64,000 nucleotides of DNA, taken from Atopostipes sp963558565 (GTDB taxonomy: Bacteria; Bacillota; Bacilli; Lactobacillales; Carnobacteriaceae_A). Below the pieces are notes generated by a model that worked only from the letters and a program-made list of their open reading frames with translations, was not told the DNA's origin and made no database searches. Made by a program: the position numbers and the translations under genes. The DNA lies in NCBI GenBank assembly GCA_963558565.1, contig CAUWGX010000007.1, positions 1 through 64,000 on the forward strand, given 5' to 3'. Positions 50,911 to 59,903 of this stretch are shown piece by piece (the first letter of the stretch is position 1; the number at the start of each line of letters is the position of its first letter).

Positions 50911-51981
50911 TTATAATTGCTCCAGTTTTTGCGCTTGATCTTGTAGCGTCAACTCTTCAACAATTTCGTCCAGATCACCATCTAAAACTTGTTCTAACTT
51001 ATGAATGGTTAAGTTAATTCGGTGGTCAGTCACTCGCCCTTGAGGGAAATTATACGTTCGAATTCTTTCTGAACGATCTCCGGTACCGATCGCTGACTTA
51101 CGTTCTGCATCCACTTCGGCTTGAGCCGCTTGTTCATAGTAATCATAAACACGTGAACGTAGAACCTTCATGGCTTTTTCACGGTTTTTCAGTTGTGAAC
51201 GTTCATCTTGCATCGCAACAACAATTCCTGTCGGTTCGTGCGTTAAACGGACAGCAGAGTCAGTCATGTTCACGTGCTGACCTCCAGCTCCACTTGCACG
51301 GTAGATATCTACACGAATATCGTTTTGGTCGATATCCACTTCAACATCTTCTACTTCCGGCATAACGACAACTGTTGCTGTTGACGTGTGTACTCGTCCT
51401 TGAGATTCGGTTTCAGGTACACGTTGCACTCGGTGGGCGCCGTTTTCATATTTTAATTTCGAATAAACATTTTTTCCGTTAATCGATAAAATAAGTTCCT
51501 TGAAACCGCCGACTCCAGTGGATGTTGATTCCAGCACTTCGGTCTTCCAACCATTTTTGTCGGCAAACTTTTGGTACATATGGAATAGATCCCCCGCGAA
51601 TAGTTGGGCTTCGTCTCCCCCAGCTGCCCCACGGATTTCCATAATAATATTTTTCCCGTCATTTTCATCTTTTGGAATCAATAAGAACTTCAGCTTTTCT
51701 TCTAATGCTTCTTTTTCTTCTAAAAGTTCTTCTTTTTCCATTTCAGCTAATTCTTTCATCTCATCTTCTAAAGATTCATTGAGGAGTTCATTGGTATCTT
51801 CTAGATCTGCTTTGACTTTCTTATATCGTTGATACTCTTGGACGGTCTCCCGCAGATCGCCTTCCTCTTTACTTAATTCTTTAATCTTATTCGAATCTTT
51901 TGTAATTTCTGGGTCACTTAACATCGCATTAATTTCGCGATACCGTACTTCGACATTTTCTAATTGATCAAAAATATCCAT
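50911..51981 (-). CDS. prfA: Peptide chain release factor 1
   Basis: The 356-residue protein has the anticodon-like region, the GAGGQHVNMTDSAVRLTH segment with the GGQ motif near 230, and the coiled C terminus; the reading start is the ATG seven bases after GGAAGAG. The longest frame adds 38 residues that overlap tdk. RF1 ends translation at UAA and UAG. Note that the helicase gene pcrA in this window has a UAA stop in mid gene. It follows tdk with a one-base gap. Confidence 0.97.
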   Translation of the reverse strand: MDIFDQLENVEVRYREINAMLSDPEITKDSNKIKELSKEEGDLRETVQEYQRYKKVKADLEDTNELLNESLEDEMKELAEMEKEELLEEKEALEEKLKFLLIPKDENDGKNIIMEIRGAAGGDEAQLFAGDLFHMYQKFADKNGWKTEVLESTSTGVGGFKELILSINGKNVYSKLKYENGAHRVQRVPETESQGRVHTSTATVVVMPEVEDVEVDIDQNDIRVDIYRASGAGGQHVNMTDSAVRLTHEPTGIVVAMQDERSQLKNREKAMKVLRSRVYDYYEQAAQAEVDAERKSAIGTGDRSERIRTYNFPQGRVTDHRINLTIHKLEQVLDGDLDEIVEELTLQDQAQKLEQL

Positions 51982-51982
51982 A

Positions 51983-52567
51983 TTAATCTCTTCCTTCTTC
52001 AATCTCTGGATGGAAATAGTGATGACGACAAACGGGGAAATAGCTTTCATTCCCGCCAATTTGAATTTGTTCTCCTTCATAGACAGGCTTTCCATCGCTC
52101 ATCCGTAAATTCATAATGGCTTTTTTGCCGCAATACCAACAAATTGTTTTAATTTCTTCAATCTTTTCAGCGTATAGTAATAAATATCTTGAGCCTTCAA
52201 ACAGTTGATTCATAAAATCATTTTTAAGGCCGAACGTCATGACCGGAATATTTAATTCATCCACAATTTTCGTTAATTGAATGACGTGTTCTTTTGTTAA
52301 AAATTGTGCTTCATCAATTAAAATGCACCAGATTTTTTCATCTGCTGCTTGAATCTCTTCGAAAATATTTGTATCTTGTCTAATCGGTGTTGCTTCTCGA
52401 CGCATCCCTGTTCGACTGGAGATAACCCCCACGCCATCGCGGTCGTCTACACCGCTTGTATAAATTTTCACTATTTTATTTTGTTCTTCATAATTATGAG
52501 CAACTTTTAAGACTTCGATTGATTTCCCACTATTCATTGCTCCATATCTAAAATACAATTGTGCCAT
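51983..52567 (-). CDS. tdk: Thymidine kinase
   Basis: The 194-residue enzyme has the P-loop GAMNSGKS near 10-17, the lasso-type ILIDEAQFL near 84-92 and the zinc site CWYCG..C..H. It phosphorylates thymidine. The start is the ATG nine bases after GAGAGG, three codons inside the longest frame. It is the first gene of the tdk-prfA-prmC-sua5 unit. Confidence 0.95.
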   Translation of the reverse strand: MAQLYFRYGAMNSGKSIEVLKVAHNYEEQNKIVKIYTSGVDDRDGVGVISSRTGMRREATPIRQDTNIFEEIQAADEKIWCILIDEAQFLTKEHVIQLTKIVDELNIPVMTFGLKNDFMNQLFEGSRYLLLYAEKIEEIKTICWYCGKKAIMNLRMSDGKPVYEGEQIQIGGNESYFPVCRHHYFHPEIEEGRD

Positions 52568-52931
52568 TCTGTTCAACCTCTCAATTCTCTTATGAAACGT
52601 TCATGTTCATCATGCTAGTCCTTAAAAATTATAACGAATGCAAGGTAAAAGTACAAGGCAACAAACCCTTCTCGCATCTTTTTACTTTGATAAAAGTATT
52701 TTATTTTAAAATAAAAAATGGCCTCTTTCTCTAATTGAAGGAAAACACCACCGTTCTTATTTTTAAAGACTTTATCAATCAGCTTTTTTTTATCATATGG
52801 TCATTTCATTGCTTACGTATGATTTTTACTTCACTTTTCCTCGCTGCTTGCTAAGCTAACATTTCTATTCTGCTTCCTTTCTGTGATAAACTAGCTTTAA
52901 CGAAACGAACTAAAAAGAATGGAGTGTCAAT
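52568..52931. other. Divergent intergenic region between tdk and manA
   Basis: The tdk operon promoter (52628-52656) and the manA upstream region are here. The manA promoter could not be fixed: TGTGATAAACT near 52882-52892 is a possible extended -10. No gene is seen. Confidence 0.45.
52628..52656 (-). promoter_or_regulatory. Promoter of the tdk-prfA-prmC-sua5 operon
   Basis: On the minus strand TTGTAC (52656-52651), a 17-base spacer and TATAAT (52633-52628) form a near-consensus promoter about 60 bases before tdk. Confidence 0.75.
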
Positions 52932-53873
52932 ATGGAACCGTTATTTTTAAAAGGTGTCTTACAAGATAAAATTTGGGGTGGAACTAAATTAAGGGATGAA
53001 TTTGGTTATGATATCCCCAGCGAAACAACAGGCGAGTTATGGGCGATTAGTGCTCATCCAAATGGTCCCGCCACAGTCAAAAATGGCCAGTATGCAGGAA
53101 AAACACTGCTCGAATTATGGGACGAACACCGCGAGTTATTTGGTGATCAAGAAGGCGATGTATTCCCACTACTTACAAAAATTATTGACGCACAACAAGA
53201 TTTATCTGTACAAGTTCACCCAGGTGACGGTTATGCTTTGCAGCATGAAGGTGAATTAGGGAAATCAGAGTGTTGGTACGTTTTGGACGCTGAGCCGGGG
53301 GCCGAAATTGTCTTTGGCCATAATGCAGAATCGATTGCTGATTTTCGCCAGTATATCGAAGATGAACGCTGGGACGAGTTATTACGTACCATTAAAGTAC
53401 AAGCAGGAGACTTTTTCTATGTCCCTAGTGGAACCGTTCATGCGATCGGCAGCGGGGTCATGGTACTAGAAACACAACAATCGAGTGATACAACTTACCG
53501 TTTGTATGACTACAATCGCCGCGATGATGATGGGAACTTAAGAGATTTACATATCGAGCAAGCCATCGATGTCACGACGATTCCTCATCAAGACCAGCAA
53601 CCACAAAAAGTTGTCGATGCAGTAGCTGGCGGTACATTAACAACGCTTGTCACTAATGAATTTTTCACCGTTTTTAACTGGGAAGTCGAAGGGCCAATCA
53701 CTTTTCAGCAAGACGCGTTATATACATTAGTCAGTGTAATTGAAGGAGAAGGCCAAGTAATTATTCGGGGCCAAGAATACCCACTCAAAAAAGGCGATCA
53801 TTTTCTTCTCCCAAATGAAGTTGAAGAATGGACACTCGATGGTGATATGCAACTAATCGCTTCACAACCTTAA
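52932..53873 (+). CDS. manA: Mannose-6-phosphate isomerase, class I
   Basis: The 313-residue enzyme has the zinc ligands in LSVQVHPGDGYA near 94-105 and GKSECWYVL near 113-121, the catalytic-arginine region HAIGSG, and the cupin C terminus. It interconverts fructose-6-phosphate and mannose-6-phosphate. The start has GGAGTG seven bases upstream. It ends just before a large nested hairpin shared with the convergent MATE gene. Confidence 0.95.
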   Translation: MEPLFLKGVLQDKIWGGTKLRDEFGYDIPSETTGELWAISAHPNGPATVKNGQYAGKTLLELWDEHRELFGDQEGDVFPLLTKIIDAQQDLSVQVHPGDGYALQHEGELGKSECWYVLDAEPGAEIVFGHNAESIADFRQYIEDERWDELLRTIKVQAGDFFYVPSGTVHAIGSGVMVLETQQSSDTTYRLYDYNRRDDDGNLRDLHIEQAIDVTTIPHQDQQPQKVVDAVAGGTLTTLVTNEFFTVFNWEVEGPITFQQDALYTLVSVIEGEGQVIIRGQEYPLKKGDHFLLPNEVEEWTLDGDMQLIASQP

Positions 53874-53887
53874 TCAAAAATATAAAG

Positions 53888-53959
53888 AGGCTCTTTCAGT
53901 TGATGAATGGACTACCCCCTGTCTGCTTGACAGGGGCAGTTCAAAAAACGAAAGAGCCT
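53888..53959. terminator. Nested hairpin terminator between manA and the MATE gene
   Basis: Outer arms AGGCTCTTTC (53888-53897) and GAAAGAGCCT (53950-53959), followed by T residues, surround an inner hairpin with arms CCCCTGTC/GACAGGGG (loop TGCTT), which extends to nearly 12 pairs. It is larger than the usual terminator of this genome. Confidence 0.7.
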
Positions 53960-53971
53960 TTTTGCATTTAT

Positions 53972-55333
53972 TTAAGGATTCAGGAAATATTTCCGATAAG
54001 TTCGTAAAATAAAAAGGGAAAGAATTAAAGTAAAGCCTTCAACGACGAACATCGTTAACCATACCCCTGTAACACCAAACCCTTTGGTCATGAGGAAAAG
54101 CACAGGGAAAATGAGTAATAAGCCTCGTAGCAATGAAATAATCAGTGATGGCCGCGAACGCTCGACCGCAGACATAAAATAAATGACGGCAAAGTTAATC
54201 CCTGTAAATAAAAAGGATGCAAAATATAATTTAAGTCCCGGAACAGCCAATTCAGCCAGCTGTTTATTTTGTTGATTATTAAATAAGGCCACAATGTTTT
54301 CGGAGAACAGCAAACCGATCCCAAAGAAGACAACACCAAGAGCTCCCGTAGTGATAAGAGCATATTTCAATACTTTTTTAATGCTTTTTCTTTTTCCTGC
54401 CCCATAGAAAATACTCACTAGAGGTTGAAAACCTTGCCCTACCCCGGTGAATAAAGCAATAGCAATAATATTCATATTTGCAATAATAGCATAGGCAGAC
54501 ACCCCAATATTTCCTACCAGGCGTAATAAGACACTATTGAATAAAAACATAACAACCGCTGAAGAAAATTCATTCAGAAAAGCAGGGAAACCGATTGAGA
54601 AAACTCGACGTATTTTCCGCCATTGCATAGCCATTGGACGAAAGAATAATTGACGCTTATTATTTTTTAAATGCAAGGTGGAAATGATTAAAGAAACCCC
54701 AGGAGAAACGACGGTAGCTAAAGCAGCCCCTCGTAGCCCCATATTCAACGGGAATATAAAGATATAATCTAAGATAATATTCATCAAACCACCAATTAAT
54801 AAAGCAGCCATGGCTAATTTCGGATTATGATCATTTCTTAAAAAGGTGATATAAACATTATTCAGAATAAATAAAGGTGCAAAAAGTATAATCAGTGTAT
54901 AGTAATCTTTAGCCATCTTAAATAAAGGACCATTTGCGCCTAAAAAACTTAAGATGGAATCGGTAAAGATGAACGTGATTCCGCTAAAGAGTAAAGCCAC
55001 GATCAACGAAAGCACGATCGTAAACGTAAAATTCACTTGCCCCTCTTCAATATTTCCACGACCTTTTTCAATTGCATATAAAGTCGCTCCTCCAACCCCT
55101 AACATCCAGCCAAGACCATTAAATGTATTGACCATCGGCAAAACAATATTCAAAGCTGCAATCCCATCAGCTCCCACGCCATTTGCGACAAAGAGTGTAT
55201 CGGCCAAAATAAATAAAGAGGTTCCCGCCATGCTTAACATGCCAAACAAAACATTTGTTAAAAATGTCTTTTTAATTGATTCATCTCGTATTTGTTGTTT
55301 CAATCTATTTTTCCCTTTCTTTAAAAAAAGCAT
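53972..55333 (-). CDS. MATE family multidrug efflux transporter
   Basis: The protein of about 453 residues has 12 hydrophobic segments and typical MATE features: VLFGMLSMAGTSLFILADTLFVANGVGADGIAALNIVLP in helices 1-2 and GVGQGFQPLVSIFYGAGKRKSIKKV around the middle of the second half. It exports cationic compounds with Na+ or H+. The start is uncertain: this ATG has a poor ribosome binding site; a TTG twenty residues from the longest-frame start follows AAAGGG. A hairpin with a T-run lies in its leader. Confidence 0.88.
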   Translation of the reverse strand: MLFLKKGKNRLKQQIRDESIKKTFLTNVLFGMLSMAGTSLFILADTLFVANGVGADGIAALNIVLPMVNTFNGLGWMLGVGGATLYAIEKGRGNIEEGQVNFTFTIVLSLIVALLFSGITFIFTDSILSFLGANGPLFKMAKDYYTLIILFAPLFILNNVYITFLRNDHNPKLAMAALLIGGLMNIILDYIFIFPLNMGLRGAALATVVSPGVSLIISTLHLKNNKRQLFFRPMAMQWRKIRRVFSIGFPAFLNEFSSAVVMFLFNSVLLRLVGNIGVSAYAIIANMNIIAIALFTGVGQGFQPLVSIFYGAGKRKSIKKVLKYALITTGALGVVFFGIGLLFSENIVALFNNQQNKQLAELAVPGLKLYFASFLFTGINFAVIYFMSAVERSRPSLIISLLRGLLLIFPVLFLMTKGFGVTGVWLTMFVVEGFTLILSLFILRTYRKYFLNP

Positions 55334-55366
55334 CTTCTTCTTTTGCTTCAAAGACCTACACAAAAG

Positions 55367-55404
55367 AAAAAAATGCTTGACTGTTTGTCCGGTGACAAAA
55401 CAGT
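55367..55404 (-). terminator. Possible attenuator hairpin in the MATE leader
   Basis: On the minus strand ACTGTTTTGTC pairs with GACAAACAGT (one T bulged) and seven T follow six bases later. The gene for the MATE protein begins 34 bases further on. The gap between stem and T-run makes it a weak candidate. Confidence 0.35.
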
Positions 55405-55464
55405 TTTAAAATATTTTATTACTTTTACTCTATCATATTTTATTGAATTGGCAAGTTTGACCTA

Positions 55465-55510
55465 AAAATAAAAAAAACCCCTAAAGGGTGATTTCGATCC
55501 ACTCCCTTAG
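55465..55510 (-). terminator. Terminator of the ABC exporter operon
   Basis: On the minus strand CTAAGGG.GTG pairs with CACCCTTTAG and is followed by GGG and eight T. It lies just after the second ABC gene and separates it from the MATE gene. Confidence 0.82.
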
Positions 55511-55533
55511 AAGGTTTTATTCAATCATTCTAT

Positions 55534-57390
55534 TTAAGCAAAGGACATGTCTTCTGGACTGGCGAATTGCGCATTGTAAATATCGGCATAGAAGCCTTCT
55601 TTTGCAAGCAATTCATCATGTGTACCAATCTCGACCACATCTCCTTGGTCCATGACCACAATCTTATCCGCATCCTGAATCGTTGATAGACGGTGAGCGA
55701 CAACAAAACTTGTACGCCCTTCAAGCACATTTTCCATGGCTGTCTGAATCAAGGCTTCAGTACGAGTATCCACTGATGATGTTGCTTCATCCAGGATTAA
55801 AATCTCTGGATCGGCTAAGAAAGCTCGAGCAATCGTAATTAATTGTCTTTGTCCTTGTGAGATATTCGTTGATTCCTCATTCAAGATTGTATCATAGCCT
55901 CGCGGTAATCGGCGCACAAACTCATCGACATAAGCGGCTCTCGCTGCTTTTTGGATATCTTCTGCTGTCGCATCTGAGTTCCCGTAGGCAATATTATCCC
56001 AAATCGTTCCATTAAATAACCAAGTGTCTTGTAGAACCATTGAGAAATGGTCACGCAACTCTTCTCGGTCAATGTCACGAATATCTTTTCCTTTATAACG
56101 AATCCGTCCTCCATTGACATCATAAAATCGTTCCAGCAAGTTAATTAATGTAGATTTACCGGCCCCCGTTGGACCAACGACAGCAATCATTTCGCCTTCT
56201 TTAACCGTTAAATTAAAATCAGTCATTAATAAGTTTTCCATGTCACTATATTTAAATTGAACATTTTCAAATTCAATAATATAAGGCGTGTCTTCTTTTA
56301 CCGGACGGTTTTCTTGTGTATCTTCCATTTCTTCTTCATCTAGTAATTCAAAAACACGTTCGACGGAAGCGACTGTAATTTGAATACTGTTCGCTAATTG
56401 AGCAATTTGTCGAACCGGTTGTGAGAAACGGTTAACGTATTGAATAAATGCTTGAACGTTCCCTAAAGGAATAACGCCTTGCAGCACACCAAAACCACCA
56501 TAAAGAGTAATCGCAAAGATTCCTAAGTCACGCGCAAAGTTAACCGCAGGCATCATAATTCCTGAGTAAAACTGTGCTCTCCATGACGTTTCATATAACT
56601 CGTCACTGTGTTCGACTAAGCGAGAAACTTCATCATCTTCACGGTTATATGTTTTTACAATCGTGTGGCCTGAATAAATTTCCTCCACACGGTCGTTTAA
56701 TTCTCCAACAACTCGTTGTTGTTTCGCGAATTGTCGTTGAGATTTCGGGGCAATAAAGGCAATAAATAAGGCACTTAACCCGATACTTACAAATACAATG
56801 AGTGTCATTCTCACATCAACCGTCAACATCGCAACTAAAACAGCGAAAAACGTTACAACCGCTAATATGAATTGGGATAAGGATCTTTGTAGAGTATTTG
56901 AAATCTGTTCCATATCGTTTACTGCCCGTGACATGACGTCTCCGACAGAATGTGTATCAAAGTATTCAATGGGTAAAGTCCCTAATTTTGCTTTTAGATC
57001 TTCTCTTAAATCATAAACTGTTCTTTGAGAAACAACCGCTGTAATATATCTTTGTAAATATCTAAAAACAGCTTCTAATACATAAAGAATCACTAAAATT
57101 AAGACGATCTGACGAATCGCACCAAAATCGATGGGGAAAACATCTACTGTTTGTCCCGCTTCGCGTAAAGCCATTCCTTCTCGAAAGCCTTCGAAAATTT
57201 CAGTCGTTGCTTGTCCTAATACACTAGGTGTAAAAGCCGCGAAAATGGCGGATCCAGCAGCGAAAAAGACAATAGCTACTAAGGCCCAAAGACGAGTCGA
57301 CATATATCGTAATAAACGGGCAACTGTTCCAAAAAAGTTATTCGCTTTACGTACGCCTATATCCGAAGTTTCTTTATCGTTTTTAGCCAT
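55534..57390 (-). CDS. Heterodimeric ABC exporter subunit, catalytically complete ATPase
   Basis: The 618-residue protein has six transmembrane helices and a nucleotide-binding domain with GPTGAGKST, VLQDTWLFNGT (Q loop), LILDEATSSVD (Walker B with Glu) and AHRLST (His switch). Its C-loop, NISQGQRQ, deviates from LSGGQ. Its ATG overlaps the stop codon of the partner gene by one base. With that partner it forms an LmrCD/EfrAB-type drug exporter. An upstream TetR gene probably controls the operon. Confidence 0.93.
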   Translation of the reverse strand: MAKNDKETSDIGVRKANNFFGTVARLLRYMSTRLWALVAIVFFAAGSAIFAAFTPSVLGQATTEIFEGFREGMALREAGQTVDVFPIDFGAIRQIVLILVILYVLEAVFRYLQRYITAVVSQRTVYDLREDLKAKLGTLPIEYFDTHSVGDVMSRAVNDMEQISNTLQRSLSQFILAVVTFFAVLVAMLTVDVRMTLIVFVSIGLSALFIAFIAPKSQRQFAKQQRVVGELNDRVEEIYSGHTIVKTYNREDDEVSRLVEHSDELYETSWRAQFYSGIMMPAVNFARDLGIFAITLYGGFGVLQGVIPLGNVQAFIQYVNRFSQPVRQIAQLANSIQITVASVERVFELLDEEEMEDTQENRPVKEDTPYIIEFENVQFKYSDMENLLMTDFNLTVKEGEMIAVVGPTGAGKSTLINLLERFYDVNGGRIRYKGKDIRDIDREELRDHFSMVLQDTWLFNGTIWDNIAYGNSDATAEDIQKAARAAYVDEFVRRLPRGYDTILNEESTNISQGQRQLITIARAFLADPEILILDEATSSVDTRTEALIQTAMENVLEGRTSFVVAHRLSTIQDADKIVVMDQGDVVEIGTHDELLAKEGFYADIYNAQFASPEDMSFA

Positions 57391-59114
57391 TAAATATCTT
57401 CCCCTTTCATTTGAGATTCTAGAATTTCTTGATAAACTTCATTATTTTCTTTCAGTTCTTCGTGTGTCCCTTTTCCAACTAATTTTCCACCTTCTAAAAC
57501 AAGGATTTCATCGGCATCAATAACGGTACTAATTCGTTGCGCGATAATAATCACAGCTTTATCCGTTGTTTCTGGCTCCAATGCTTCTCGTAAGTCGGCA
57601 TCTGTTTTGAAATCAAGGGCAGAGAAAGAGTCATCAAATACTAAAATTCTAGCATCTGTGACGAGTGCTCGAGCAATACTTAGCCGTTGACGTTGTCCAC
57701 CTGAGAAGTTATCGCCGCCTTGCTCTACTCTTGCGCCTAAACCTTCTGGAAGTTCAGAAACAAAGTCAGCACCTTGTGCAACTTCTAAAGCATGCCACAA
57801 TTCTTCATCCGATGCTTCTTCATTCCCATACGTTAGATTCTCTCGAATTGTTCCTGAAAATAATCGAGCATCTTGTGTCGCAAAACCAATCGCATTCCGA
57901 AGATTTTCTTGGGACATATTTCTGATATCTATACCATTAATTTCGATAGAACCTGAATCAATATCATATAAACGAATGATCAAGTTTGCTAAAGTAGATT
58001 TTCCGGTCCCTGTTCCTCCAATAACGGCTAGCTTTTCACCATCTTTAACGGAAAAATCAATATCTTCTAAAGCAAGCTTGCTCGTTCCTGGATAACTGAA
58101 GTCCACATGGTCAAATTCCAATTCCACTTCATCTGCATCGAGGTCTAAGGTAGCGGGTCTCTCTTTGTCGACAATTTCATTCGGCTCATCCAATACTTGC
58201 AAGATACGTTCTACAGCAACTTGCATACGCGGAATCATCGTAATAATATTAGATAACATCATGATTCCCATTAAAATGTTGGTCGAATACGAAGTAAAGG
58301 CCACTAAGTTCCCCACTTCCATTTCTCCGATACTCACATATTGCGCGCCAAACCAAATAACTAAAATGGAGGTCGCACTCGTTAGGAGAATCATTAAGGG
58401 GTTGGTTAGGGCCATATACGTTTGTGCGCTTGTGGCTGTTTGTGCGTAATCTTCGTTAGCTTCGGCAAATCTTTCTTCTTCATAATCTTCTCGATTAAAT
58501 GCACGAATGACACGAATACCTGTTAATCCTTCTCGGAAAACTCGGTTCAGTCTATCCGTCTTAATCTGTAAAGAACGGAATAAAGGATTGACTTTTCTTA
58601 ATATAAAAATAATACTTACAATAAGAATAGGAACAATAATAACAAACACAACGGCCAATCTCGGCTCTCTCGTAAAGGCTAATGTAGCTGCAACAATAAT
58701 TCGCAGCGGATCCAAGATCATAAATCTTAAAATCATCACTAATGCTTGTTGGATTTGTAGCACATCACTCGTTGTACGCGTCATTAAAGTGGATGTTCCA
58801 AATTTATCAATTTCTTCATTAGAGAAATTCAATATTTTATCAAATAAAGGATTTCTCAATTCTGCTCCCACCCGTTGCGATTCGGTTGAAGCAAAATAGA
58901 CGTTTAAAATAGATCCAATAAATCCGGCAACTGCGACTGCAACCATAATTCCGCCGTATTTCAGGATATAATCAATATTACCTGTCGCGACACCATTGTC
59001 TATAATCTCAGCTGAAAGTGTCGGTATAGCTAACATTGCGACTGCCTGAATAACCAGAAACACAAATAACCAGGCGATTCGACCTGGACGTAGCATCTGG
59101 AATATTCTCTTCAT
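57390..59114 (-). CDS. Heterodimeric ABC exporter subunit with degenerate ATPase site
   Basis: The 574-residue protein has six transmembrane helices and an ATPase domain with GGTGTGKST and an intact FSGGQRQR C-loop. Its Walker B reads LVFDDSF, with Asp in place of the catalytic Glu, and its switch is AQRIST with Gln in place of His. This is the pattern of the degenerate-site partner of LmrC/EfrA type exporters, completing the composite site with the next gene's C-loop. It follows the TetR gene by 30 bases. Confidence 0.93.
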   Translation of the reverse strand: MKRIFQMLRPGRIAWLFVFLVIQAVAMLAIPTLSAEIIDNGVATGNIDYILKYGGIMVAVAVAGFIGSILNVYFASTESQRVGAELRNPLFDKILNFSNEEIDKFGTSTLMTRTTSDVLQIQQALVMILRFMILDPLRIIVAATLAFTREPRLAVVFVIIVPILIVSIIFILRKVNPLFRSLQIKTDRLNRVFREGLTGIRVIRAFNREDYEEERFAEANEDYAQTATSAQTYMALTNPLMILLTSATSILVIWFGAQYVSIGEMEVGNLVAFTSYSTNILMGIMMLSNIITMIPRMQVAVERILQVLDEPNEIVDKERPATLDLDADEVELEFDHVDFSYPGTSKLALEDIDFSVKDGEKLAVIGGTGTGKSTLANLIIRLYDIDSGSIEINGIDIRNMSQENLRNAIGFATQDARLFSGTIRENLTYGNEEASDEELWHALEVAQGADFVSELPEGLGARVEQGGDNFSGGQRQRLSIARALVTDARILVFDDSFSALDFKTDADLREALEPETTDKAVIIIAQRISTVIDADEILVLEGGKLVGKGTHEELKENNEVYQEILESQMKGEDI

Positions 59115-59144
59115 ACTATCATCTACTCTCTTTCTTAATATTTT

Positions 59145-59765
59145 TTATTTTTCGATACCGTGATAAAACCAATCAACAGCTCGAAAGCTTTTTCCTTTGA
59201 TTTCTTCCACAGATAAGTCATTGACAAAACCGTCAATAATCATATGGTGGATGGTGTTTACTATAAAATAAATATATTCAAGAACTTCTTTGCTTGAATC
59301 TGTTTTTAAATTTTCGATATTAATCACATCTATAAATTGAAGCTGTTCTTCTTCTCGGTTTCTATTTTGATGAGACAAACTAAAGATACCCTCTTGTCCT
59401 ACAAGATGGTGATTGACATACAGAAAGGTATTTTTATAAAAAGAAAAATATTCCGAATGAACAACTTCATCAATGTAAGCATCATAAAATTGCAGCAAAG
59501 ATTGATACAAGTCTCCTGAATTTTCAATCAATAGATGCAGTAAATCATTTCGATGGTGTGCATATAAATAATGGACAAGATATTTATAAATATTCTCTTT
59601 ATTTCCAAAATATTGGTAGAAACTTCCACGTGATATTCCTGCTTTTTTTACAATATTTGTGATCGATGCGTCGCCAAAATCTTGCTTTGAAAATTCGTTT
59701 AAAGCCGCTTCAATAATTCGATCTTTTTTCTCTTTATCTAAATTCAAAAATGTTGATGAGCACAC
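59145..59765 (-). CDS. TetR-family transcriptional regulator
   Basis: The 206-residue protein has the TetR helix-turn-helix (DRIIEAALNEFSKQ.., SITNIVKKAGISRGSFYQYFGNKENIYKYL) and a helical ligand domain. The likely start is the GTG six bases after AGGAGGG; the ATG upstream of that lies before the Shine-Dalgarno sequence. It is the first gene of the operon tetR-abc-abc and probably represses itself and the exporter until a drug binds. An operator-like palindrome covers the start of its transcript. Confidence 0.9.
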   Translation of the reverse strand: MCSSTFLNLDKEKKDRIIEAALNEFSKQDFGDASITNIVKKAGISRGSFYQYFGNKENIYKYLVHYLYAHHRNDLLHLLIENSGDLYQSLLQFYDAYIDEVVHSEYFSFYKNTFLYVNHHLVGQEGIFSLSHQNRNREEEQLQFIDVINIENLKTDSSKEVLEYIYFIVNTIHHMIIDGFVNDLSVEEIKGKSFRAVDWFYHGIEK

Positions 59766-59786
59766 GTTTTTCCCTCCTGTCATAGT

Positions 59787-59842
59787 ATTTGTCTGATAAA
59801 TGTCCATTCTTCCATTGTATCAATAATTTCCTTTGGAATCAA
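59787..59842 (-). promoter_or_regulatory. Promoter and TetR operator of the exporter operon
   Basis: On the minus strand TTGATT (59842-59837), a 17-base spacer and TACAAT (59819-59814, preceded by TGA as extended -10) form a strong promoter. The palindrome ATTTnTCnGAnAAAT (59787-59801) lies from about +6 to +20 of the transcript, where a TetR repressor would block initiation. Confidence 0.65.
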
Positions 59843-59903
59843 ACAATAGGTTTCATTCTTAAAGTTTTTCATTTCAATCATAAAGAAGAGGAATTCGGCA
59901 TTC

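Noticed and set aside
51982..52095. N-terminal extension of prfA by 38 residues
   Set aside because: It overlaps tdk out of frame, and the ATG at 51981 has a proper ribosome binding site and gives the normal RF1 length.
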